NCBI GenBank assembly: GCA_010094045.1 | Contig: ML986587.1 | Location: 186,001-250,000, forward strand | Source of the DNA: Lojkania enalia | Lineage: Eukaryota > Ascomycota > Dothideomycetes > Pleosporales | Length of the DNA stretch: 64,000 bases | Direction of reading: 5' to 3' | Shown: positions 23,908 through 35,037 of the stretch, piece by piece | Position numbering within the stretch: the stretch's first letter is position 1 | Layout: the number at the start of each line of letters is the position of its first letter | Program-made: the position numbers and the translations under genes | The notes under the pieces: model-generated | What the model saw: the letters and a program-made list of their open reading frames with translations, nothing else | Told to the model about the DNA's origin: nothing | Databases searched by the model: none

Positions 23908-24574
23908 TAGTCCTCTTTCCTCGTTTATGACTGTCCGGGTTCTGGAATTGTTGTGAGATACTGTATTCTGGGCCGGATGGTGGTCTTTTTTGGTCTCATT
24001 TTTGCTCGCGATATACCCTCGCTCATTACGGTGCGAATTTTTCTTGCGTCATTTGACTGGATTCGTTAGAATGGACTTATTCGACGGTCCGGACCTGGAG
24101 GCCATATTATCTTCACTTCTCTGTATACATTTATTACTTAAATAATTATCATGCCCTCCGAATAACAGACCTCATTTGTCTACAGGAGACTTCCTATGGG
24201 ATTGTTGAAGCGGATTTGAAGAGTTTTTGGACAGTGACCACGTCGGGAACTAGAATAGAAATAGTAATATCTGGAAAGGGCGGACCACAAACAGAGGCAG
24301 GAGTGACAATCTTTCTAGGTCAGTACAACCCTTAATTTGTTACCCCCTTGATGACGTCGGCTAACTAGGAACCCTGAGGGAGGGGGGGGCAAACGTTCCC
24401 TTAGAATAAAGGGGCGTAGTCTTGAGAGTTTTATGAGTGAGCATTCACATAATTATCTCACGTATCTATTTCATCCATGTTAACCCAAGTATATAATTTT
24501 GTTTTACGCATTGCACATTAGGTATCAGCCGCTATACTTCACGGCCTAGCTCCTGCCCTTTTCCCTTCATCGAT
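23908..24574. other. Convergent 3' region
   Basis: 667 bp between the orphan gene (+) and the aldehyde dehydrogenase (-). It contains a short G-run near 24383-24389. No exon recognised. Confidence 0.55.
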
Positions 24575-26224
24575 TCAGGACTTATACACGTGAATAACGT
24601 GAGCGTTCATAAAAGCCAGCAACCCCGTCGTTCCCCACTCACCACCTATTCCTGACTCTTTATGGCCCCCAAAGATTGCCTGAGGAGTCGGCTTTTCCCA
24701 ACTATTAACAAAGACCGATCCCGCTTCAAGACGACGAGCAATCTTGGCCGCTTCCTCAACATCTTTGCCCCAGACGCAGGCACCCAAGCCAGTCTTTGTG
24801 TCATTTGCCCGCGCAATGACTTCATCGAGATCGGACCAAGGCTGCGTTGGCACAATTGGCCCAAATGGCTCCTCTACAATGATCCTGGAGTCATTTGGCG
24901 GGTTATCAATAATTGTTGGCTGGATAAAGAAGCCTTTGCTCGCGGCTATGTCAGGATCACCAGCCGCGAACTTGTATCCCTTTGCCTTTGAGTCGGCAAA
25001 GAAGCCCTTGACCTTCTCGTACTGCATCGCGTTCTGGATGGGACCAAGAAGATTGTCGCTATCGTCTGGAGAGCCGACTCTAATGGATTTTGTGAAATTG
25101 ACCATCTCTTGTAAGAACTCTCTATAGATGGACTCGTGGATGTATATGCGTTTTGTGGCAACGCAGACTTGGCCGCTGTTTTGGAAGGCGCCCATTGCGA
25201 CTTCGGGAGCTACTTTCTTGATGTCGACATCGGGAAGGACGATGGACGCGTCGTTTCCTCCACTATCACAAAGTCAGTTTTGTTGACATATAGGGTATAG
25301 GCATGCTTCATCCTACAGCTCGAGGGTCACGCGCTTCAGCGTCTTGGCGCTCACCTCCATGACTTTCTTCCCCGTCGCAATGGAGCCGGTGAAAGATATT
25401 TTCGCGACATCAGGGTGGGCGGTGAGAAGAGCTCCAAGCTCGTTATTGCCACCGACAGCTTGGACTACACCCGGTGGGAGAATCTGCTGGGCGAGCTCGA
25501 TGAGTTTAAGGCTAGTGTATGGAGTGAATGGGGAAGGCTTGATAACAATGCAATTGCCGGTCAACAAAGCGGGCGCGATCTTCCCAACCGAAAGAATGAG
25601 GGGGAAGTTCCAAGGGACGATGCCTCGAAGATTATTGGTCAACGATCCCGGTATTAAGCCGGTAGGAGCTTACCTCCGCAGACACCAAGTGGAGTGTATT
25701 CGGTGTAAACAGTCTTCTCGTCGTCTTCGAACTTCTCCTCAGGAATCTTGAGTGTGCCTGGTTGATGATTAGCTTTGTTCGGTTGCACAGATGGGCGGAG
25801 GCTCTATGTACAGTGGTACCCAATGAAAGCTCCGACGGCTCCCACCTCAATGCCAGCAAATTTCCTCTGCGCAACTGTTAGAGTAAGCAGGGCCTACGGA
25901 GTATGGGACATCGCCTACGGGCTTGCCGGTCTCTTTGCACAGTAGGGTAGTGAACTCCTCGATGTACGTGTTGTACATGTCGACAAACTTCATCAGCAGC
26001 TCCTTCCGCTTCTCGATTGGCGTGTCCCGCCAGGCAGGAAAAGCCTTCTTGGCCGCTGCAACAGCATCGTTCAAGTCTTTCTCGGTTGCAATTGGCACAT
26101 CCCAAAGCTCCTGGCCAGTTGCGGGGTTGACTCCGTGGTGAATGGCCTTGCTGCTCCTCGGTTTGCCATCGATGATGTTGTAGAAGGTTTCGAAATCCAT
26201 GCTTGGCGCTTTGGAAGGAGACAT
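24575..26224 (-). CDS. Aldehyde dehydrogenase (NAD(P)+-dependent)
   Basis: Proposed exons: complement(24575..25262, 25317..25623, 25674..25757, 25812..25866, 25898..26224), 486 residues. Family features are clear: IVPWNFPLILSVGKIAPAL, SFTGSIATGKKV at the nucleotide site, LELGGN with the general base Glu, the catalytic Cys in NSGQVCVATKR, EEPFGPIVP, and FGGHKESGIG near the C-terminus. It should oxidise an aldehyde to the acid in the cytosol; no targeting signal is seen. The 25898/25866 junction is doubtful. An intron there would be only 31 nt, or 43-52 nt with upstream donors, and family alignment from memory suggests about ten residues would be lost. A one-base frameshift near 25866 is the alternative. 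A minus-strand TATAAAA lies 93 bp upstream of the start. Confidence 0.9.
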
Positions 26225-26316
26225 AGTTGCGAGTCTTTGGTTACTTGCCGAGTATATCTAGCGGTTGAGGTGGGGGAGAGAAAGTTTGGTGGGAGGAGAT
26301 TGCAACGGGGCGATTG

Positions 26317-26323
26317 TTTTATA
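26317..26323 (-). promoter_or_regulatory. TATA box candidate for aldehyde dehydrogenase
   Basis: TATAAAA on the minus strand, 93 bp upstream of the ATG at 26224. Position and sequence fit a core promoter element; this is an inference. Confidence 0.5.
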
Positions 26324-28358
26324 AACATAGCGCCACGAAACAGGACGCAGATGCGAGCGCGGCTCAGAGCTATGGCCATCGGTTTGATTTGGACTGTCCA
26401 CAATGCTGCCCATTCTGGTACGCATAGTCTTATTTCACGTTGATTAGGCGGGGATGTTACACGTCGGCCGGTCACACATGATCGCCAAGAAATGTGGGGC
26501 GTGCTGCCCAAAGGAGCAGCATTCCCGGACTTTACTAAACAGTGACCTCGGTGGTTGGCACAATTGCCAACTCTAACCGCTTTATAGCCTAGATCTCACC
26601 CAGGCTACATGGAGTTGCTCTCAATGCGTCCCGAGATGCTGCGGTGATGACGCTACCACGGATGCCTTCCATCCCGTAGGCTGATTTGGCCTATCTGAGA
26701 TCACCAAACCTAGAGGCCCTGATTCTCGAATTGAATAGGTTTCCAGGTTGGATTATCGTGCGAGAGAAGCATATGCCCGTAACGGTATGGCGACAAGACG
26801 TCGATTCCAGCCGCAAAACCTCGTCGATTCGCAGAGTTCATTCCGCAGTAAGCTCTGCTTCATTAGCTTCATTAGCTTCATTACCAACATTCCACGTTCC
26901 TTAATAGCATTATCGATGGGCCAAGACGAGTATCCATTTCGCGTAGTCAGTGATGTGCGTATTACCAGCTACAAAGCCCCACCGCCTGAGCTCTCTGATG
27001 TATTTCGCGGAACCGCGTAGTCTGCACACTGTAGCACTCCATCGCGCGTGCTACACACAAGATCATGACCAGCAGGACCAGATCTCTGCAGGTTCATAAC
27101 TAGCAGTGGCTAAGCTTGCATGATGCGTTCGTGCGTTGGTCAGATTAGGTTTTGTGGCGCGTGTGAAGGTGAAACTAGCACATTGGTTAACGCTCTCCCA
27201 TTCGGTAATGGTGCTGCTTACTGACGAGCTTAGGTCGACGTCTCTTCCAATGTTAAATCGCCGTGATAGTGGCAAGACCATAAGCCGTGGCGAGGGACAT
27301 CACCACTTATCACCCAGCTTAGAACTCTTTCTTTGCCGCAAGTTTCCAGCGACTGCTCACATGAACCTCTGCCGGTCGGGAAATGTGGAGACAACTTGTT
27401 CTTTTCTACCTGGCCACTTCGCTAAATATATTATCCAGCACAATATTCTAACAATAGCCTGCTGAACAACCATTGGCATCGCCATGTGTGTCAAATAGCC
27501 CATCGCACTTGCAGGGTGCTTCTCGAACCGTGCGTCAGTAATTGCTTGTCCAACGAAACATCATTGCAACCGCAATTGAGGATACGTAGTCGTTGGGATT
27601 TCAATATAGCCTTTGATGAGTGAATACGAGCCTGGAAAACCGCGCCCCAAGTCGGGAACACCGTTTTTCTCATTCTAACTCTAATCATCCTGAGTCTCGC
27701 TAAACCGTTCAAGCTTCTGCAATCCCTGACTGCAATCAACCGTCGCCGAACAATCCACGCCTCGACCACGTCTTCCAATCTATTATATAGATTGTTGGAC
27801 TCTTTCGAACCCGTCGGTCGCCCATCACGTTACCGTACTGTCTTTCGTGTGCTATTTTTGGGTCCGTTATTTCTTCATGTTGCCGTTTTCCCCAGGTTTT
27901 CCTGTGTTCTAGAGCCACAGTGTTCTTTTTGACTCTGTGCACTCCTTCCGCAACATGCCTGGCCAGCCAAGTTCGTCTGCGCCCGCAATTTCGGCGGTGG
28001 GTTTAGTGTCGAGTTTGTGGCAACATTCTGGGATTCATCACCAGGTTGTACCATTCTCCCCGGAGCCGAGGGCCTGGTTGATCCTCGTTAACTATTGGAA
28101 GTGGTAAAGATATGCTATTTTTTGTACATCTTCACACGATGTTCACCAATTGGGTTGGGCGAACTGGCGGGCCGAGAGACCGTGCCAGTGCCCAATGTTC
28201 TTGAGGTATCGTGAACAATTTGCGCAGTTGCAATGTTTTTCTCGTACCCGGGACCAAGACGTGTTGACACCGGATGAATGCTTCAGCATTTAAGAACAGC
28301 GTCGCTCCCTTCCTCTCTCGTCCATATCCACAACAGATTCGCCACCTCCACATCGAGA

Positions 28359-28364
28359 TATAAA
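28359..28364 (+). promoter_or_regulatory. TATA box candidate for the DUF4360-like gene
   Basis: TATAAA 127 bp upstream of the ATG at 28491, followed by a CT-rich leader. This arrangement is common for highly expressed secreted fungal proteins; it is an inference. Confidence 0.5.
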
Positions 28365-28490
28365 GTTTGCAAACAGCTTCATTACCGTTGAAGGGTCTAT
28401 CACTTGCATCCATCATTTCTGCCCATCTTATCTTACCTAGTATCTTCACGTTATCCCCATCAAGCTCGCTCAGCACAGCTTTCTTTCAAA

Positions 28491-29196
28491 ATGAAGTACA
28501 CATTCGCATCTCTCGCCCTCGCTGCCTTCTCGCTGGCAAGCCCCGTCCCAGATACCGCCCTTGCGCCTCCCTCTTTCAAGATTGCAAATGTCGTCTCCGG
28601 CGGATCCGGATGTCCTCAGGGCTCCATCGATGTTAGCTACACTGATAGCACGATCCTGCCCATCTGTATGTGCAACTCCCTTCAAGTCTCGCACAGAATC
28701 TAATCCATCTAGACTTCGGCAAAGACTTCACGGCTACCGTCGGTCCCAAAGCAGATCCCGCTGACTCGCGCAAAAACTGCCAACTCAACATCAAGCTCAA
28801 TTATAGCCCCGGATACCAGTACGCAGTCTACTCTGCTGACTATTCTGGCTGGGGACAGCTCGATTCTGGCGTCAAGGGATCAGTGAAGGCCAACTATTAC
28901 TTCTCTGGTGACCAGGACCAGGTATGAGTCTTTGAAAGATTCTTGAGAGCGAAGTATTAACATGGTTAAAGGCATCAACCAATCTCGGCATCAACGGCCC
29001 CTTCAGCGGAAGGTACGAGAAGCACGACAATGTTGCCGTCTCAATCTGGTCGCCATGCGGTAGTGAGGCAATGCTAAACGTCAATGCTGAGGTTGCTTTG
29101 ACCCCTATGGGCAGCTCAGCCACCGGAAGCCTTGTTGCAGTCAAGGAGAGTGCTAGGTTCACGCATGCGCTGTACCTCAAGTGGAGGCAATGCTAG
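28491..29196 (+). CDS. DUF4360-like secreted protein
   Basis: Exons 28491..28665, 28713..28921, 28972..29196; 202 residues. The signal peptide is MKYTFASLALAAFSLA, probably cut near ASPVP. The mature part starts with the hallmark NVVSGGSGCPQGS and continues with VDYS-like strands, DSRKNCQLNIKLNYSPGYQY, WSPCGSEAMLNVN and a terminal WRQC. Four or five cysteines probably form disulfides. This small secreted family is widespread in fungi and of unknown role; it is sometimes listed among candidate effectors. Both introns (47 and 50 nt) have canonical ends. The presence of a good TATA box suggests strong expression. Confidence 0.88.
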
Positions 29197-30330
29197 AGGG
29201 TGAGGGGGCTTTTAGAAACAGGCTTGGCGATTTCTCAAAAGTTGTCCGGTTGTAGATCTTCTTGACTTCTCAGAATGAAGTAAGGGGAGCGTGGACGTGA
29301 GGTCATAGAATACCCTTGTAGCTATTTTTCTAAACTGAGACGTGTAACTCAATACCACTGTCGACATGATGCCTGTGACCGAATACTAGCAGAAGCGGAT
29401 TTCGCGCCACATAACTAGCTATTGATCTCTCCGAAACCTATAAGCCGCTCTTCCCCTGTGCTCCCCTTTCGTTCCATCTCTCTACAGGATGCCCACATTC
29501 TCGCACGAGGTCTCGAGACAGCTCCACATGAATAGATTGTCAATATCCCATTACCTGGTCCTCGTTGATGTGCATCAAGGTTGGCTGTGCTATTTGTGTT
29601 AGCGAATGCATGGTCCTGCACTTCAATATGGACATCGGGCTTGCCCGCTAGTGGACCAAACTCTCAGGACACATACTTTTATCCGACGCTTCTCATATTA
29701 CCGATTTACTGCTACGGTATCTCCAGGGGCGCTGTTCGCGGTTGGTATGATGAAGATGAGGCAGCAGCATTGACCAACGCAATACGTATGAGAGATTGTT
29801 GTAAGGGGAAAGTCACGACGGTACATATATCCGTTTTCCGCGACTATCCTACTTTAGATGTTGCAACTCAAAATGATTTTAGTGCTCATTATAAATTCAA
29901 TGAGTCGTTTCAGTATATTGATTTACGCTGGGGTGCATGAAGTTGCTCCTAATAGGGGGAGAGAGAGTATGTGTGGCGTTGATATGGCTGGATTAGCATG
30001 TGCGATGCTTCTCAGCCAGCGTCATAGCCACGATCATTTGTATAGGCATAAATTCAAAACGATGCACTAAGAAGACCGGGACCTATATTCCGACAAGATC
30101 CATCCATATAACAATTGCCATACTACGGTAGTATGTAGTGGTACTTGGCACCGCAAGTGTGTTCACAGTGAGGCGGTGCCCCGGATTCACATGCCTCGGC
30201 TTTGAGCTCCAGCACGCATCATCGCCGCACGCACATGATACCCAAGAACGTCTACCTACGTCTATCTAGGGACACAACCCCAAGCTTTAAGACATGAGTA
30301 CTGACCCTTAGAGGACACCCATGGCCCAGG
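29197..30330. other. Intergenic before the ABC transporter
   Basis: A 119-codon frame at 29581-29940 opens with TTG rather than ATG and has no recognised homologue. It could be a gene remnant. The rest is featureless to the eye. Confidence 0.45.
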
Positions 30331-30365
30331 ATGGCCGCACAGTCGACTCTACGACAGCCGCATGA
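30321..30365 (+). promoter_or_regulatory. Overlapping out-of-frame uORF at the ABC transporter start
   Basis: An ATG 10 nt before the main start opens a 14-codon frame ending in TGA at 30363-30365, inside the main coding region. Ribosomes starting here would bypass the main ATG. The context CACCCATGG is at least as good as that of the main ATG (CCAGGATGG). Confidence 0.55.
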
Positions 30366-32855
30366 TCCATTACTCGCCCTCTACAACCACTACGCCGCCA
30401 TTCTCCGATCTCGCGTCTCCAACGCCTCGAAGCTCACCAAGCTCCTTTCTACCATCACACTAGCCCTTGCAATAATCGGCGCTGGATATGGGGGTAGCCG
30501 ATGGTATAAAAAGCGGCGCGCCGAGAAAGAGACCGGCCGGCGTCTACTACGCCGGAATTCTGGTGTAAGAGGCAAAGATGGCTCGCGGACAATCTATGTG
30601 CCATACCGCGATTCGACGTCCAAGGTCGTTATCCACCCTACGAAGCCCACTACGTTCGATGCCCACCGCCGCCTGTTCCTCCAGCTTCCACGTGCTGCAC
30701 GTATAGCAGACGGCAGTAACCCTCAGGCGCCCCCGCCGCAGACGAAGCCCGGTTTGAACCTCGCTTTCCTCCACCAATTCCTCAGTCTCCTGAACATAAT
30801 GATACCGCGATGGAACAGCAAGGAGACAGGCTTGCTTCTCAGTCATAGCGTATTCCTGATGCTGAGAACATATCTCTCCTTAGTTGTTGCGCGACTTGAC
30901 GGTGAGATTGTTCGGGACCTCGTCGCTGGCAATGGCAAGGCATTCCTTTGGGGCATCGTCAAGTGGCTCGGCGTCGGTAGCTTTGGCTCTTATACGAATG
31001 CTATGATCAAATTCCTTCAGTCCAAGGTCTCCATAGCGTTCCGCACACGCCTTACTCGATACATTCACGACCTGTACCTGAATGATCATCTCAACTATTA
31101 CAAACTGTCAAATCTTGACGGCGGGGTCGGGCAGGGTGCGGATCAATTCATCACGCAAGACTTGACGCTCTTCTGTGCAGCGGCGGCCTCGCTTTACTCG
31201 TCGCTCGGCAAGCCTTTTGTGGACATCTGTGTCTTCAATTACCAACTGGTGCGATCTCTGGGCCCGCTTGCTCTGACTGGGCTGCTGGGTAACTATTTCC
31301 TAACAGCCACAATCTTGCGCAGACTATCTCCACCCTTCGGAAAGCTAAAAGCCGTGGAAGGCCGTAGAGAGGGAGACTTTCGCGGTCTCCACTCCCGGCT
31401 TATTGCCAATGCTGAAGAGGTGGCTTTCTACGGAGGAGACCAAATGGAGAAGCACTTTCTCGACAAAGGCTTCAAAGAACTGAAACATTGGATGGAAGGC
31501 ATATATAGCCTCAAGATTCGGTACAACATGCTAGAAGACTTTGTGTTGAAATACTCGTGGTCCGCGTTCGGGTATGTCATCACGTCGCTACCAGTGTTCC
31601 TGCCCGCCTGGGGACCGTTAAGGGTTGCTTCAGATTTACCCGGAGGAAGTATAGAGCGATCAAGCCGTGAAAGGAATCGAATGAAGGATTTTATTACCAA
31701 CAAGCGCCTTATGCTTTCGCTTGCCGATGCAGGGGGCCGGATGATGTACTCTATCAAGGACCTCTCCGAGCTCGCCGGCTACACCTCCCGAGTGTACACT
31801 CTCATTAGCACACTCCATCGTGTTCATGCTGATGCATATTACCCGCCACCAGGTACTCGACCAGAGCTCTACTCGCTCTGCGATATTCAAGGAACAGTCC
31901 ACAAAGGCTTCGACGGCGTACGATTAGAGCACGTGCCTATTGTAGCACCAAGTCTATATCCGATGGGAGGTGATGATCTTCTTGAATCACTCTCGTTTAT
32001 CGTCCATTCCGGCGAACATCTGCTGATTACAGGCCCCAATGGCGTCGGCAAGAGCGCTGTATCGCGAATTGTTGCAGGTTTATGGCCCGTCTATCGAGGG
32101 CTTGTCAGCAGACCCCGCTCGATAGGAATGGATGGAATCATGTTTCTTCCGCAACGCCCCTATCTCAGCACAGGGACTCTGCGCGACCAGGTGATCTACC
32201 CCCATACCGAAATTGATATGAAAGACGCTAGTCGGCGGGACTATGAACTCCACAAGGTACTTGAGGAGGCGAAATTGGGATATTTGCCCGATAGAGAGGG
32301 GGGTTGGGATACGAGAAAGGTTTGGAAAGATGTTCTTAGCGGCGGTGAAAAGCAGAGGATGAGTTTTGCAAGATTGTTATATCATGAGCCTAGGTATGCG
32401 TTCGTGGATGAGGGCACGAGTGCTGTGAGCAGTGATGTGGAGGGCCTTTTGTATGAGAGGGCTAAGGCGAAGGGTATCAGTAAGTGTCCACACTTCAACT
32501 ATCCCTCTATGATTATTCGCCTAATCCAATTTTAGCTCTAATAACAATCTCTACACGCGCCTCCCTCAAACGCTACCACACATTCACACTAACATTAGGC
32601 CTCGGCGAAAACGGCGACGAATGGGAACTCCAGCGTATCGGAACCGAAAGCGAGAAATCTTCTGTCGAGAAAGAGCTCCATGAGCTTCGGGAGAGGCTCG
32701 CCAAGGTTGAGGAGTGGAAGCAGAGGAAACAGGAGATTGAAGCTGAGCTCAACAAGGTTTGGCTTGAGGGTGGGGATGAGTTGGCGCCACCGCCATATGT
32801 TGAGGAGAGGAGGGTAGAGGTCGATAGTGAGATTTCGCCGACTGATCCGAGGTGA
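30331..32855 (+). CDS. Peroxisomal ABC half-transporter (ABCD, Pxa1/Pxa2 type)
   Basis: Exons 30331..32479 and 32536..32855, 822 residues. ABCD proteins import long-chain fatty acyl-CoA into peroxisomes and work as Pxa1/Pxa2 dimers. An N-terminal membrane segment lies at about residues 37-53 and the transmembrane domain at about 165-460. The ABCD-typical stretch RLIANAEEVAFYGGDQMEK lies between them. The nucleotide-binding domain has Walker A ITGPNGVGKSA, signature VLSGGEKQRMSFARLL and Walker B YAFVDEGTSAVSSDVE. The 56-nt intron with CCTAATCC restores the H-loop-region strand ITISTRASLKRYH. The tail is a coiled coil (ELHELRERLAKVEEWKQRKQ). I cannot tell Pxa1 from Pxa2. Confidence 0.92.
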
Positions 32856-33605
32856 CCTATCTGTATGATTTCATGTGATGAGTATGTTGCCCCTGGTATG
32901 TTGAATAGAGACGGTCGAGACGTTTGTACTATGTATTTGACGTTGGATTGGGCAAGATAAGATGCAGGTCCGCTTAGACTCAATCCCAAAAACATCAACT
33001 TGCTTTGTCAGGCGCCAAAAATGTCTGCACCTGTGCGGGACACCCCATAATATCGTTTTCGCACGTTCGAATTCTGTTTTACTCTCGATGGGCCCGCTTC
33101 CTCCTTCTTCTTCTAGGCCTCCATTCAGGCTGAATTAGGATTTGCGATGCTGTTCTGGCTTATCTTCGGATTGCTGACACTTTGTTCCACAACAGCTTCG
33201 TATTGGACCGATCTTGGCTCAGCTCCAATTTCGGTGTAGCCGTAAGAGATGAACGTGGACAAAAGTGTGGAGTGGCGCTCGAACAACTGTTAGAAGGTAA
33301 TTGGCATCGCCTGCATATTTGTACTCTTCGTATCCCGTGTCCCAACTAAGGTTTCATAGCTACAACGGCCCGAGACACGAGGCGGTATGTAGCTGGATTC
33401 TAGAGGATGGGGTGGTCAGCCCGGAGTACTACGGTGAGCACGTCCTGTGCCCTGATCGAAGAGGCTGATCACTACATAAAGTCGGTGGAGATTTGAGCTG
33501 AGGCGTCCACACATGATGAATAGCTATAGATAACGATGGTTACAAAAGCCAGCAGTTTGGATCGAATTTCCGCTACACCAGTCCCTAGTCTTTCAGCGCA
33601 GAGAA
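32856..33605. other. Intergenic ABC transporter to Zn2Cys6 gene
   Basis: 750 bp, presumably 3' UTR then promoter. No exon, repeat or tRNA recognised. Confidence 0.55.
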
Positions 33606-34460
33606 ATGTCCTTTACAATCACGTCGCCCGCCGACTGGCGTGACCCATTGATTTTTGTCAACAAACCCTTTCATTCTTCAACGTCCTCTCAAAGCTTGAA
33701 AACCAATATATCAGCGCTATCCCAACGAAAACCTAAGCTCCGAACTTCTTGCGATGCATGCTCGACTTCGAAAGTTAAATGCAGTAAACAGCATCCAACC
33801 TGCGCTCGCTGCACGTTGAGTGGTATACAATGCGTCTACGGTATCTCAAGGAGACACGGAAAGCCCCCACGAAAGCAGAGGTCGAATCCAGATAAAATCC
33901 CCACTGCGACTAGCGATAACCAAAGCTTCTCGCCAGACAAGAGCGGATTTGGAAAGTTAAAGCTAAAGCTGAAAGCTAAGCCCTTACTCCCGGACCTCAC
34001 CGAGACCGAGACAGTCGAGTGGAAAGACACGCCGGCATGGCCATCGACGCCAGATATCGAATACCAGATGACGTCGGATCCCGTCTTCTCGGAGCCGGAT
34101 TTCATCTTCATGAATAATATACATGTGTCTGGGGCAGAGCTGCAAGAAGACTTTATGCACGCAGTAGAGCCATCCATTAATTTCAGGGATCCGTTTGCAA
34201 AGAAAGAGATCCTGTATCCGGATCCACTTCTACCGTCAGACTTCCAAGCACTGCGAGATTTTGTTGGTGGCGATTTTGTGCATCCGATGGAATACACGCT
34301 GGACAGGGTGAACACGGACGTTCTGATCAAAGAGGAAGAAGAGGTGCCGCAAAGTCCAAAGAGCGTGATACCTTGGGCGCAATTCTTCGCTTCGTTTGAT
34401 AGGCTGGATTCTTCATTAATAGACAATGCTCTAGGGCATTCGAGTGCTTTTGGGGTGTAG
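33606..34460 (+). CDS. AflR-type Zn2Cys6 transcription factor
   Basis: Single exon, 284 residues. Residues about 49-76 hold a binuclear zinc cluster with spacing CX2CX6CX6CX2CX6C ([11 protein letters not shown], then [11 protein letters not shown]). It is followed by the basic patch [12 protein letters not shown]. That arrangement is the AflR style found in regulators of secondary-metabolite clusters. The remainder is acidic and probably disordered, with activation-domain-like stretches ([12 protein letters not shown]). It lacks the large fungal-specific middle-homology domain. No polyketide synthase, peptide synthetase or terpene synthase lies in this window, so the target is unknown. It converges with NOC2. 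Confidence 0.9.
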   Translation: MSFTITSPADWRDPLIFVNKPFHSSTSSQSLKTNISALSQRKPKLRTSCDACSTSKVKCSKQHPTCARCTLSGIQCVYGISRRHGKPPRKQRSNPDKIPTATSDNQSFSPDKSGFGKLKLKLKAKPLLPDLTETETVEWKDTPAWPSTPDIEYQMTSDPVFSEPDFIFMNNIHVSGAELQEDFMHAVEPSINFRDPFAKKEILYPDPLLPSDFQALRDFVGGDFVHPMEYTLDRVNTDVLIKEEEEVPQSPKSVIPWAQFFASFDRLDSSLIDNALGHSSAFGV

Positions 34461-35037
34461 TGGTTGAGGAAGGATATTGAGGCTGGGCACGCTGTAACTT
34501 ATTGTGGAATCAACTATTCGAACCAAGCCGTTCAGTCTCACTTTCTCTGATAACATTACTATTCCTTTGAGATGTCTAGGCCTGGTCAACCGGGATAGAG
34601 ACTTCGAATTGTGCAATTTGAAACTTGGTGCAAGAGGGATTAATAACGGAAGCAGAATAAGATATACAACCTATAAAAGCATGTAGGAGAGAGGGCATGG
34701 CTACTATCCCATCCGATCTTGGAAGTGAGCCCTACCGTTTTTCATCGTAGTCGATCCGACCAAGGATAGGCCACAATCATTATCCCTGAAGGGCCTACTA
34801 CTATCAATACATTTTCACCTCAATATGGATGGAACTAAGAGTATTTTCAAACATGGATGATGTGGTTAGACATATAGCTCTAAACTAACGGATAAATAAG
34901 GTCAAGCTTCAATTATTTTAAGAGTGCCAAGGCAGCGTCACAGTGCAAAGAAGGCTACAAATGCCATTATTCTACCGATTCCTGCGCTTTATACGTGATG
35001 ACAAGTGTTCTATTCAAAGATATCCACGATACTAGGG
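34461..35037. other. Convergent 3' region
   Basis: 577 bp between the Zn2Cys6 gene (+) and NOC2 (-), AT-leaning; no feature recognised. Confidence 0.55.

Larger units (their letters stand above)
26225..28490. other. 2.3-kb intergenic region, divergent promoters at both ends
   Basis: Holds the upstream regions of the aldehyde dehydrogenase (-) and the DUF4360-like gene (+). A three-copy 9-mer CTTCATTAG-like tandem lies near 26857-26884. Short ORFs show no recognisable product. Confidence 0.5.
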
